64,000 nucleotides of DNA. Source: JAAYBF01 sp963716445 (GTDB taxonomy: Bacteria; Actinomycetota; Thermoleophilia; Solirubrobacterales; Thermoleophilaceae). The notes under the pieces were generated by a model. The model was not told the origin of the DNA. It saw only the letters and a program-made list of their open reading frames with translations, and did not search any database. This document shows positions 8,461-16,318 of the stretch, in pieces; the first letter of the stretch is position 1, and every line of letters starts with the position of its first letter. A program made the position numbers and the translations under genes. Location of the stretch: contig OY970313.1 of assembly GCA_963716445.1 (NCBI GenBank), positions 744,001 through 808,000 on the forward strand, in the 5' to 3' direction.

Positions 8461-9210
8461 ATGGCTGAGCTGACCGACAAGCAGGAGCGGCTGTGCGATC
8501 AGTCCCCCTGGGACTTCTCCGACCTCAGCGCCGTCTTCGTCAACTGCACGCTCAAGCGATCGCCCGAGCGGTCGCACACCGAGGGGCTCGGCGACATGTC
8601 GAAGGCGATCATGGAGCGCAACGGGGTATCGGTCGAGGTCGTTCGGGCGATCGACCACGAGATCGCCGTCGGCGTCTATCCGGACATGACCGAGCACGGC
8701 TGGGAGCGGGACGAGTGGCCGGCGATCTTCGAGAAGGTGATGGCCGCCGACATCCTCGTGCTGCTGGCGCCGATCTGGCTCGGCGAGAAGTCGTCGGTCT
8801 GCACGCAGGTCATCGAGCGGCTCTACGGCAACAGCAGCCAGCTCAACGACGCCGGCCAGTACGCCTACTACGGCCGCGTCGGCGGCTGTCTGATCACCGG
8901 CAACGAGGACGGCGCCAAGCACTGCGCGATGAACGTCCTCTACTCGCTCCAGCACCTCGGCTTCACGATCCCGCCGCAGGCCGACGCCGGCTGGATCGGG
9001 GAGGTCGGACCGGGCCCCAGCTATCTCGATCCGGGCTCGGGCGGGCCCCAGAACGAGTTCACCCAGCGCAACACCACCTTCATGACGTGGAACCTGCTGC
9101 ACATGGCGCGGATGCTCAAGGACGCCGGCGGCATCCCCGCGCACGGCAACCAGCGCTCCGAGTGGGACGCCGGCTGCCGCTTCGACCACCCCAACCCCGA
9201 GCACCGCTAA
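8461..9210 (+). CDS. Flavodoxin/NADPH-dependent FMN reductase family protein
   Basis: A 249-residue protein with a flavodoxin-like Rossmann fold: first strand AVFVNCTLKRSPERSHTEGL (phosphate-binding loop), second strand VEVVRAIDHEI, AADILVLLAPIWLGEKSS (flavin ring contact) and GGCLITGNEDGAKHCAMNVLYSLQHLGF. Proteins of this family reduce quinones, azo compounds or FMN using NAD(P)H. The ATG at 8461 is chosen because homology starts soon after. It is convergent with the SDR gene, with 18 nt between stops. Confidence 0.88.
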   Translation: MAELTDKQERLCDQSPWDFSDLSAVFVNCTLKRSPERSHTEGLGDMSKAIMERNGVSVEVVRAIDHEIAVGVYPDMTEHGWERDEWPAIFEKVMAADILVLLAPIWLGEKSSVCTQVIERLYGNSSQLNDAGQYAYYGRVGGCLITGNEDGAKHCAMNVLYSLQHLGFTIPPQADAGWIGEVGPGPSYLDPGSGGPQNEFTQRNTTFMTWNLLHMARMLKDAGGIPAHGNQRSEWDAGCRFDHPNPEHR

Positions 9211-9228
9211 GGCGCTCGGAGCACTCGC

Positions 9229-10059
9229 TCAGGCGGGCCAGTCCGAGACGAAGATGTCGAGCGTCAGATCGGCGCCGTCGCCGGCCGCGTAGCCGTCGAG
9301 GTCCGTGATCCCGGCGGCGGCGAGGACCTCGTCGTCGATGAACGTCTTGCCGGAGGCGGCGGCCGGCTCGCGCCTGAGGATCTCGAAGGCGGCGTCGGCG
9401 ACGATCGCCGGGGTGCGGCTCGCGGCCATCGCGGCATCGCCTCCGAGCAGGTTCTGGACCGCCGCCGTGGCGATGATCGTGCGCGGCCAGAGGCAGTTGG
9501 CGGCGATCGTAGGCTCGTCGGCCGCGACGCCGAGGGTGATCATCGACATGCCGAACTTCGACACCGTGTAGGCGGAGTGCCCCTTCAGCCAGCGCTCGTC
9601 CAGCGACAGCGGCGGGCTCAGGGTGAGCACGTGCGCGTGGTCGGACTCGCGCAGGTGGGGCAGGCAGGCCTGGGTGAGGACGAAGGTCCCGCGGGTGTTG
9701 ATGTCGGCCATCAGGTCGTAGCGCTTCGCGGGCAGGTCGCGCATCGGCGCGAGGTTGATCGCGGAGGCGTTGTTGACGCAGACGTCGATCCCGCCGAAGC
9801 GCTCGACGGCCTGCTCGACCGCGGCGGCGACCTGCTGCTCGTCGCGAACGTCTCCGAGGATCGGCAGAGCCTTGCCGCCTGCCGCCTCGATCTCCGCCGC
9901 TGCGGTGTGGATCGTGCCGGGCAGCTTCGGATGCGGCTGGTCGGTCTTGGCGATGAAGGCGACGTTGGCGCCCTCGGAGGCCAGCCGGGTGGCGATCGCC
10001 AGCCCGATCCCCCGGCTGCCGCCGGACATGAAGACTGTTCTGTCGCTGAGCTCGCCCAT
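9229..10059 (-). CDS. SDR-family oxidoreductase (HSDL2-like)
   Basis: A 276-residue classical short-chain dehydrogenase/reductase. The cofactor loop is SGGSRGIGLAIA, followed by NNAS, the catalytic serine in LTLSPPLS and the YTVSK pair (Tyr, Lys). The sequence TDQPHPKLPGTIHTAAAEIEAAGG and the WLKGHSAYTVSKFGMS region are typical of the HSDL2/citronellol-dehydrogenase-like branch. The substrate is probably an aliphatic alcohol or acyl chain. TAGGCT sits 9 nt before the ATG. Confidence 0.9.
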   Translation of the reverse strand: MGELSDRTVFMSGGSRGIGLAIATRLASEGANVAFIAKTDQPHPKLPGTIHTAAAEIEAAGGKALPILGDVRDEQQVAAAVEQAVERFGGIDVCVNNASAINLAPMRDLPAKRYDLMADINTRGTFVLTQACLPHLRESDHAHVLTLSPPLSLDERWLKGHSAYTVSKFGMSMITLGVAADEPTIAANCLWPRTIIATAAVQNLLGGDAAMAASRTPAIVADAAFEILRREPAAASGKTFIDDEVLAAAGITDLDGYAAGDGADLTLDIFVSDWPA

Positions 10060-10091
10060 GGACGACGCAGCCTATGGCCTACCGTGCGCGC

Positions 10092-10526
10092 TCAGTCGAG
10101 CAGTCCGACCTGGCGCAGGATCGAGACCGAGTCCGAGTAGACGTCCTTGCGCTTGATCAGGCCGTCCTCGAAGGGGATCACGTCGAGCCCGTCCCAGGCG
10201 ATCGTGCGTCCGGTCGGCGGCGCCTCCAGGTTCCCGCGGCGCATCGTGTTGACGTGCGTCGCGGTCGCCGTCCACTCCTGCACGACCAGGCCCTCGCGCA
10301 CGTACAGGCGCCGCGTCGCGAACTCCATGTCGGGCCAGGCGCCCATGATCCGCTCCAGGTGCTCGCGCACGGCCTCGCCCTGAGCCGACTCGCCGGCCGT
10401 GTGGTTGTGGAAGACCATGTCCGGCGCGTGCATCGCCATGGCGGCATCGACGTCGTGCGCGTTCCAAGCCGCGTTGTACCGCTCGATCGCCTCCGTCAGC
10501 GCCTCGATCCCATCACGCTCGCTCAT
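10092..10526 (-). CDS. SnoaL-like (NTF2-fold) polyketide-cyclase family protein
   Basis: A 144-residue single-domain protein. IERYNAAWNAHDVDAAMAMHAPDMVFHNHTAGES is the classic SnoaL/NTF2-like opening, and GRTIAWDGLDVIPFEDGLIKRKDVYSDSVSILRQVGL is its C-terminal strand set. These alpha+beta barrels act as ester cyclases, isomerases or binding proteins; the substrate is unknown here. TAGAGT lies 6 nt upstream of the ATG, suggesting a leaderless mRNA separate from the SDR gene downstream. Confidence 0.85.
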   Translation of the reverse strand: MSERDGIEALTEAIERYNAAWNAHDVDAAMAMHAPDMVFHNHTAGESAQGEAVREHLERIMGAWPDMEFATRRLYVREGLVVQEWTATATHVNTMRRGNLEAPPTGRTIAWDGLDVIPFEDGLIKRKDVYSDSVSILRQVGLLD

Positions 10527-10602
10527 CGGGCAACTCTAACCCTGGCCGCTTGCGACGGGCCAGAAATTCGCGCGATTGGATGAGAACCGTCACGGAAGCG
10601 CG

Positions 10603-10632
10603 TATCCTTACATCACTCGACAGGTAAGGATA
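10603..10632 (+). promoter_or_regulatory. Palindromic operator before AbrB-type antitoxin
   Basis: A perfect 9-bp inverted repeat TATCCTTAC (10603-10611) / GTAAGGATA (10624-10632) with a 12-nt spacer directly abuts the antitoxin start and includes its AAGGA ribosome-binding site. The position fits autoregulation by the AbrB-family antitoxin or toxin-antitoxin complex. Left-half TATCCT can also serve as a -10 hexamer. Confidence 0.7.
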
Positions 10633-10635
10633 ATG

Positions 10636-10884
10636 ATGGACGTCATGGCTCGCCTCTCATCCAAGGGACAGCTCACGATCCCCAAGCCGGTGCGAGACGC
10701 GCTTGGGCTGAAGGAGGGCGACCGCGTCCTGTTTCGCGTCGAAGGCGAAGGGGCGACGCTCGCCCGTACGCCGGATCTCCTCGACCTCGCCGGTGCCGTT
10801 CCAGTCCCTCCTGAGAAGAGGGGAACTCCCTGGGACGAGGTTCTGAGACAGACATATGACGACGTGACTCGGCGCCATCGGTGA
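10636..10884 (+). CDS. vapB: AbrB/MazE/SpoVT-family antitoxin
   Basis: An 82-residue protein whose first half, MARLSSKGQLTIPKPVRDALGLKEGDRVLF, is the swapped-hairpin AbrB DNA-binding domain. The C-terminal half (PPEKRGTPWDEVLRQTYDDVTRRHR) is the toxin-binding tail. AAGGA lies 5 nt before the ATG at 10636; ATGs at 10633 and 10645 are alternatives. It overlaps the PIN gene by 4 nt (GTGA). It should bind the palindrome just upstream and neutralise the PIN toxin. Confidence 0.9.
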   Translation: MDVMARLSSKGQLTIPKPVRDALGLKEGDRVLFRVEGEGATLARTPDLLDLAGAVPVPPEKRGTPWDEVLRQTYDDVTRRHR

Positions 10885-11279
10885 CGGCCTTCGTCGATAC
10901 CAACGTCCTCCTGCGTCACCTGACGGGCGAGCCGGCCGATCAGGCCGTCGCGGCTGCACGGCTCCTCGCAAGCAGCGAGCGGCTCTTGCTCCCAGACCTC
11001 ATCGTGGCCGAGGCGGTCTACGTTCTCCAGTCCTTCTACAGGCTCGAGCGAGTGCGAATCGCCGATCTGATGCGCAGCGTAATCGCCTTTCCGTCGATCG
11101 TCGTGCTCGACGGACTTCTTCTCCTGAGGGCGCTGGAGCTCTACGAGCGCGAGAGCCTCCACTTCGCCGAGGCCTATCTGGTCGCGAGCGCCGAGATCAC
11201 CGGTGTCGCGGCCGTCGCGTCGTTCGACCGCTCGATCGACAGGGTCTCGACCGTTCGCAGGCTCGAGCCCGCGGCGTAG
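10881..11279 (+). CDS. vapC: PIN-domain toxin, VapC family
   Basis: A 132-residue PIN protein: MTAFVDTNVLLRHLTGEPADQA with the first Asp, LIVAEAVYVL with the conserved Glu, HFAEAYLVASAE and a final ASFDRSID. It is the ribonuclease toxin partner of the AbrB-type antitoxin that overlaps it by 4 nt. The GTG start lies within the antitoxin stop. This is the second PIN-based toxin-antitoxin pair in the first 12 kb. Confidence 0.92.
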   Translation: MTAFVDTNVLLRHLTGEPADQAVAAARLLASSERLLLPDLIVAEAVYVLQSFYRLERVRIADLMRSVIAFPSIVVLDGLLLLRALELYERESLHFAEAYLVASAEITGVAAVASFDRSIDRVSTVRRLEPAA

Positions 11280-11360
11280 CGACGCCGCCGAGCTACGACG
11301 ACTCACTTTTAGTAAGCTCGCCAGCTCCGTCCGCTGACCCCGCCCTCAGGAGACTCGCAG

Positions 11361-12824
11361 ATGACCACGCTCAAGAACGGCCGCTCGAAGGGGCTCGCCC
11401 TGGCCCTGCTGGCGATGACGCAGTTCATCGTTGTCCTCGACGCCTCGATCGTCAACGTCGCGCTGCCGTCGATCGGCAGCGACCTCGACTTCTCGCAGGA
11501 GAACCTCTCGTGGGTCGTCAACGCCTACACGCTGACCTTCGGCGGCTTCCTGCTGCTCGGAGGGCGCCTCGCCGACCTGCTCGGCCGGCGCCGGATGTTC
11601 ATCGTCGGGCTGATCCTGTTCGGCATAGCCTCGCTGGCCGGCGGCCTGTCGACCAGCGAGGGGCAGCTGATCGTCGCGCGAGCCGTCCAGGGCCTCGGCG
11701 CGGCGATCATCTCGCCGGCGGCGCTGTCGATCGTCACGACGACGTTCGCCGAGGGCTCGGAGCGCAACAAGGCGCTCGGAGTGTGGGGCGCGGTCGCCGG
11801 CGCCGGCGGCGCGGCCGGGGTGCTGCTCGGCGGAGTGCTGACCGAGTTCCTCGGCTGGGAGTGGGTGCTGCTCGTCAACGTGCCGATCGCGCTGGTCGCG
11901 GCCATGCTCGCGCCGCGCCTGCTGATGGAGAGCCGCCACCCGACCGCGACCACCTTCGACGTACCGGGCGCCGTGTCGGTGACGGCCGGCCTCGCGCTGC
12001 TCGTCTACGGCCTCGTCAACACCGTCGACGCCGGCTGGGGCTCGGCCGAGACGCTGATCGTGCTCGGCGCGGCGCTCGTGCTGCTGGCCGTGTTCGTGGC
12101 GATCGAGTCGCGCACCGAGCATCCGCTGATGCCGTTCTCGATCTTCCGCCTGCGCACGCTGACCGGCGCCAACATCGTCGGCCTGCTCGTCGGCATGTCG
12201 CTGTTCTCGATGTTCTTCTTCATCTCGCTCTACCTGCAGCAGGTGCTCGGATATGAGCCGCTGGAGGCGGGACTCGCCTACCTGCCGCTGAGCGCGCTGA
12301 TCATCATGAGCGCCGGTGGGGCTTCTCAGCTCGTGACGCGGCTCGGCTTCAAGCCGCCGTTGATCGCGGGCATGCTGCTGATCTCGGTCGGCCTGCTGTG
12401 GTTCTCCCAGGTGTCGGCGCCCGGCGGCAGCTACGTCGGCGACGTCCTGTTCCCGTCGATGATCGTGGCGGTGGGCCTCGGCTTCGCCTTCGTGCCGGTC
12501 ACGATCGCGGCCGTCACCGGCACGGCGCCGGGCGAGGCGGGCCTGGCCTCGGGGCTGATCAACACCTCGCAGCAGGTCGGCGGCGCGCTCGGCCTGGCGA
12601 TCGCCGCGACGGTGGCCAACTCGACGACGGCCGGCGCGTTCGCGGACGGTGAGCGCAACCGGCTGGTCGCGCTCACCGAGGGCTTCCAGGACGCGTTCCT
12701 GATCTGCGCCGCGTTCGGCATCCTCGGCGCGATCCTCGCCGCCGTGCTGATCTCCTCGCGCGACAGCCGCGAGCACGCGCGGGCCGCCCAGCGCGGCGAG
12801 GTCGATCCGGTCCCGGCGGCGTAG
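11361..12824 (+). CDS. DHA2-family MFS drug exporter
   Basis: A 487-residue transporter with about 14 hydrophobic helices. The family motifs are visible: LDASIVNVALPSIGSDL (motif D1), GGRLADLLGRRRMF (motif A) and GAVAGAGGAAGVLLGGVLTEFLGWEWVLLVNVPI (motif C region). EmrB/QacA-type DHA2 proteins export drugs or other amphiphilic compounds using the proton gradient. AGGAGA precedes the ATG. No TetR/MarR regulator is adjacent. A 44-nt palindrome follows 55 nt after the stop. Confidence 0.93.
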   Translation: MTTLKNGRSKGLALALLAMTQFIVVLDASIVNVALPSIGSDLDFSQENLSWVVNAYTLTFGGFLLLGGRLADLLGRRRMFIVGLILFGIASLAGGLSTSEGQLIVARAVQGLGAAIISPAALSIVTTTFAEGSERNKALGVWGAVAGAGGAAGVLLGGVLTEFLGWEWVLLVNVPIALVAAMLAPRLLMESRHPTATTFDVPGAVSVTAGLALLVYGLVNTVDAGWGSAETLIVLGAALVLLAVFVAIESRTEHPLMPFSIFRLRTLTGANIVGLLVGMSLFSMFFFISLYLQQVLGYEPLEAGLAYLPLSALIIMSAGGASQLVTRLGFKPPLIAGMLLISVGLLWFSQVSAPGGSYVGDVLFPSMIVAVGLGFAFVPVTIAAVTGTAPGEAGLASGLINTSQQVGGALGLAIAATVANSTTAGAFADGERNRLVALTEGFQDAFLICAAFGILGAILAAVLISSRDSREHARAAQRGEVDPVPAA

Positions 12825-12879
12825 AGCCCGGGACCAGCCGGCCCGCGCCCCAGGGCGTGAGGGCGGGGCGCCGCAGCTC

Positions 12880-12923
12880 GAGTGGAAGGTTGACTGGGCC
12901 CTGGCCCCGTCAATCTTCCACTC
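12880..12923. repeat. 44-nt palindromic repeat, copy 1
   Basis: The left arm GAGTGGAAGGTTGACTGGG pairs with a right arm ending GTCAATCTTCCACTC around a short GC loop. It is followed by the flank GTTCGAGAA, which is conserved after other copies. It lies between two convergent genes (MFS exporter and sugar permease), where it could terminate transcription in both directions. Confidence 0.8.
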
Positions 12924-12986
12924 GTTCGAGAATGGGCGCTCAGGGCCCAGTCAACCTTCCACTCGTTCGAGAACGGGCGCTCAGGG
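12909..12986. repeat. Tandem duplication of the palindrome's right arm and flank
   Basis: Bases 12909-12945 are repeated at 12950-12986 with only two differences and a 41-nt period. The unit comprises the right arm GTCAAYCTTCCACTC plus GTTCGAGAAYGGGCGCTCAGGG. The second right arm can also pair with the single left arm, giving two alternative hairpins. Confidence 0.8.
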
Positions 12987-13017
12987 AGGGGCCTGGGGCC
13001 GCGAGGCCTGGTCGCGC

Positions 13018-14250
13018 CTAGACGCGGCCGGTCGCCTGGCGCCGCCGGCGGGCGAGGGCGTCGACGATCACGGCGGCGAGCAGCACCGCGCCGGTCACCA
13101 TGAACTTGACCGACGACTCGAGCGCGAGCAGGTCCATGCCGTTGGAGATCGAGCCGATCACCAGCGCGCCGAGCAGCGCGGTCCAGACCGAGCCGCGACC
13201 GCCGAAGAGGCTGGTGCCGGCGATCACCGGTCCGGCGATCGCGAGCAACAGGAAGTCGCCGGCGCCGGAGGACTGGTTGACCGCGAGCAGCCGCGAGGCG
13301 GCCATGATCCCGCCGATCGCCGCCATCGAGGACGCGATCGCGAACACCACGATGCGGATCCGCTTGACCTTGATCCCGGCGCGCCGCGCCGCCTCCGCGT
13401 TGCCGCCGACCGCGTAGATGTGGCGGCCGAAGGTCGTCTTCGTGGTGACGAACTGGAAGAGGATCACGAAGCCGACGAAGATCAGCGCCGCCAGCGGCAG
13501 CCCGCGGTCCTCGTTGAGCACCGCGACGGCGATCAGGATCGCCGCGGCCGCGACGGCGAGCCGCGCCACCACCACGCCGAGCGATCTGACGCGCAGCCCC
13601 TCGCGCGCCTTGCGGCGCCGGTCGAGCAGCGTCACGGCGGCGTAGACGGCGATCCCGACGATCGCGATCACCCATCCGGCCGCGCCCTCGTAGAAGGTGC
13701 TCGTCAGGCCGGTGATCTTCGGGTCGGTGATGTTGAGGGTGCCAGTGGTTCCGAGCACCTCGAGCTGCGCGCCCTGCCAGGCGAGCAGGCCGGCGAGCGT
13801 CACCACGAACGACGGGATCCCGAACGTCGTGAAGATGGATCCGTGGAAGGTGCCGATCGCCGCGCCGACCGCGATCCCGGCGGCGATCGCCAGATACGGC
13901 GACCACCCGTGCCTGACGCTCAGGACGCCGACGATCGCGGCGCACAGCCCGCTGACCGCGCCCACCGACAGGTCGATCTCACCGAGCAGCAGGACCAGCA
14001 CGACGCCGACCGACACGAGCCCGATCGCGGTGATCTGGAGCAGCAGGTTCGTCAGGTTCGTCGCAGTGAGGAAGCGGTCCTCCTGGCTCTGGAAGATCGC
14101 CCAGATCACCGCCAGGACGACGATCACGCGCAGCTCGCCGAGGTCGCCCTCGACGAAGCGCCTCAGGAAGCTCCCTCCGCGCCCGGGCTGCTCCTCCTGG
14201 CCGCCCGGCGCCACCGGCGGCTGGGCTACCGCTCCGGCCTGCGTGCTCAT
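13018..14250 (-). CDS. xylH: Sugar ABC transporter permease, XylH/RbsC type
   Basis: A 410-residue membrane protein with 10 or more hydrophobic segments. The BPD_transp_2 signature is present in LLLGEIDLSVGAVSGLCAAIVG and in GGNAEAARRAGIKVKRIRIVVFAIASSMAAIGGIM, the coupling loop to the ATPase. It is the last gene of an operon SBP-ATPase-permease, overlapping the ATPase by 4 nt (ATGA). The substrate should follow the binding protein, which resembles XylF/ChvE (xylose, arabinose, glucose or galactose). Confidence 0.92.
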   Translation of the reverse strand: MSTQAGAVAQPPVAPGGQEEQPGRGGSFLRRFVEGDLGELRVIVVLAVIWAIFQSQEDRFLTATNLTNLLLQITAIGLVSVGVVLVLLLGEIDLSVGAVSGLCAAIVGVLSVRHGWSPYLAIAAGIAVGAAIGTFHGSIFTTFGIPSFVVTLAGLLAWQGAQLEVLGTTGTLNITDPKITGLTSTFYEGAAGWVIAIVGIAVYAAVTLLDRRRKAREGLRVRSLGVVVARLAVAAAAILIAVAVLNEDRGLPLAALIFVGFVILFQFVTTKTTFGRHIYAVGGNAEAARRAGIKVKRIRIVVFAIASSMAAIGGIMAASRLLAVNQSSGAGDFLLLAIAGPVIAGTSLFGGRGSVWTALLGALVIGSISNGMDLLALESSVKFMVTGAVLLAAVIVDALARRRRQATGRV

Positions 14251-15086
14251 CGCCGCTCCTCCGTCGCACGGTCCCCGCCGTCGCCGGCCGCCCCGGCGCT
14301 CGCGGGCGGCCCGAGGTCCCCGGTCGTCGGATCGCTGGCGCCGGTGATCGCCCCGACGATCTCCTCGTTGGTCGTCTCCCTGGCGTCGAAGTCGCCCGCC
14401 TTGCGGCCGAGCCGCAGCACGAAGATCCGGTCCGCTACCTCGAAGACGTCGGCGAGGTTGTGGCTGACGACCACGACGCCGTGGCCGTTCTCGCGCAGCC
14501 GCTTGATCAGCGCCAGCACCTGAGCCGTCTGGCGGACGCCGAGCGCCGCAGTCGGCTCGTCGAGCAGCACGACCTTCGGATCGCCGAGCAGCGAGCGAGC
14601 GATCGCCACCTGCTGGCGCTGACCGCCCGACATCGTGCCGACCTCCGAGCGGACGTCGGTGATCGTCACCGCCAGGTCGTCGAGCAGCTCGTGGGCCTGA
14701 CGCTCCATCGACGTCTCGTCGAGCTGGCGGGTGATCGTCGCAAGCCCGCCGCTGCGCTCCTCGCGGCCGAGGAACAGGTTCTCGACCACGTCGAGGTTGT
14801 CGCACAGCGCGAGGTCCTGGTAGACGGTGGCGATTCCGAGGTTGACGGCGGCCGTCGGGGTCGAGACCCTCACCGGCTCGCCGCCGAAGAGGATCCGCCC
14901 CGAGTCGATGCCGTGGATGCCGGCGATCGCCTTGACGAGCGTCGACTTGCCGGCCCCGTTGTCGCCGACGAGCGCGACGACCTCAGCGGGCCGCACCTCG
15001 AAGTCGACGTCCTGGAGCGCCTGCACTGGACCGAAGCTCTTGGTGACCTTCTCCAGCGCCAGCACAGGCGCTCCGTCGTCGCTCAC
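14247..15086 (-). CDS. xylG: Sugar ABC transporter ATP-binding protein, XylG/FrcA type
   Basis: A 279-residue single-domain ATPase: Walker A GDNGAGKST, Q-loop YQDLALCDNLDVVENLFLG, signature MSGGQRQQVAIARSLLG, Walker B KVVLLDEPTAALG and switch His in VVVVSHNL. It is shorter than E. coli XylG because it has one nucleotide-binding domain instead of a fused pair, as in FrcA-like proteins, so it must act as a homodimer. It overlaps genes on both sides by 4 nt. Confidence 0.93.
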   Translation of the reverse strand: MSDDGAPVLALEKVTKSFGPVQALQDVDFEVRPAEVVALVGDNGAGKSTLVKAIAGIHGIDSGRILFGGEPVRVSTPTAAVNLGIATVYQDLALCDNLDVVENLFLGREERSGGLATITRQLDETSMERQAHELLDDLAVTITDVRSEVGTMSGGQRQQVAIARSLLGDPKVVLLDEPTAALGVRQTAQVLALIKRLRENGHGVVVVSHNLADVFEVADRIFVLRLGRKAGDFDARETTNEEIVGAITGASDPTTGDLGPPASAGAAGDGGDRATEERR

Positions 15087-16204
15087 TGGATGCCGGCCTC
15101 CTTGCAGGCGGCGGCGTACTGCGCCGTGCAGATCTGATCCGGGGTCCAGAACCGGTCCTTGACGATCGTCTCCTGGATGTTGTCCCTGGTCACGGCGACC
15201 GGCGTCAGCAGGACCGAGGGGACCTGCTTCATGCCGTTGTCGACCTCGTCCTCGACCATGCCGCTCGGCGGGTCCTCGCCTCGGGCGACCGCGACGGCGA
15301 GCTGCGCCGCCTGCTCCGCCTCCGGCTTGATCGCCTTGTAGACCGTCATGTACTGCTCGCCGGCGAGGATCCGCTGGATCGCGGCGAGCTCGGCGTCCTG
15401 GCCGGTCACCGGGGTCGTCTTGGGATCGACGCCGTTGGACTTCATGGCCGCGATCGCGCCGCCCGCGGTGCCGTCGTTGGCGGCATAGACGCCGACGAAG
15501 CCGTCACGGCCGAGCGCCGTGATCGCCTGCTCCATCTCCTGCTGGGCCCTGTCGGGGCTCCAGTCGGGCGTGTCGTACTCCCTGCCGACCCTCAGGTCGC
15601 TGTCGTCGATGACGCTGTGCGCGCCCTGCTTGAACAGCTTCGCGTTGTTGTCGGTCGGCGCCCCGTTGATCATCACGATCGTGCCGTCGCCGTTGTCGTC
15701 CTGCTCGAGCCGCTCGACCAGGCTCTGGCCCTGCAGCCGGCCGACGCGCTCGTTGTCGAAGGAGATGTAGTAGTCGACGTCCGCGTCGGTGATCAGGCGG
15801 TCGTAGCTGATCACGGGGATGTCCGACTGCTTGGCGCGCGCCACGATCGAGCCCGCCGAAGCGGCGTCGACCGGGTCGAGCACCAGGACGTCGGCGCCCT
15901 TGGTGATCGCCGCCTCCGCCTGCTGCTGCTGCTTCGCCGCATCCTGGTCGGCGTTCGAGTAGATCAGCTCGCAATCCGGGCACTGGCTCCTCAGCTCACG
16001 CTCGAAGTTCGGCCGGTCCTGCGACTCGTAGCGCGCGGTCTTCGACTCGGGGAGCAGCAGCGCGACGCTCTCGCCGCCTCCTCCGCCTCCGGCCCCTCCG
16101 CCGCCTCCTCCGTCGTCATCGTCGCCACAGGCGGCGATCGCTCCTCCGCTCAACGCGAGCGCCGTCGCTACCGCGACTGCCCGCCACCTGGTGCTGGACG
16201 GCAT
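15083..16204 (-). CDS. xylF: Sugar-binding lipoprotein, XylF/ChvE type
   Basis: A 373-residue precursor with signal peptide and lipobox ending GGAIAAC, then a glycine-rich linker. The periplasmic-binding fold follows: VALLLPESKTARYESQDRPNFE, ADVLVLDPVDAASAG, IPVISYDRLI and YYISFDNERVGRLQG, the last two being hallmarks of XylF/ChvE. AAGGAGG lies 7 nt upstream of the ATG. It captures the sugar outside the membrane and delivers it to the permease. First gene of the operon, 114 nt downstream of cydB on the same strand. Confidence 0.93.
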   Translation of the reverse strand: MPSSTRWRAVAVATALALSGGAIAACGDDDDGGGGGGAGGGGGGESVALLLPESKTARYESQDRPNFERELRSQCPDCELIYSNADQDAAKQQQQAEAAITKGADVLVLDPVDAASAGSIVARAKQSDIPVISYDRLITDADVDYYISFDNERVGRLQGQSLVERLEQDDNGDGTIVMINGAPTDNNAKLFKQGAHSVIDDSDLRVGREYDTPDWSPDRAQQEMEQAITALGRDGFVGVYAANDGTAGGAIAAMKSNGVDPKTTPVTGQDAELAAIQRILAGEQYMTVYKAIKPEAEQAAQLAVAVARGEDPPSGMVEDEVDNGMKQVPSVLLTPVAVTRDNIQETIVKDRFWTPDQICTAQYAAACKEAGIQ

Positions 16205-16318
16205 GCGAGACCTCCTTGGTCCATGTGGGCTCGTATCTGGAGGCGAGCCCTTTCACGCACGCGTTACCCGCAACCCTGGGCTCCACTCCTCTTTCCCGAT
16301 CCCCGCCGGGGGCGAGCG

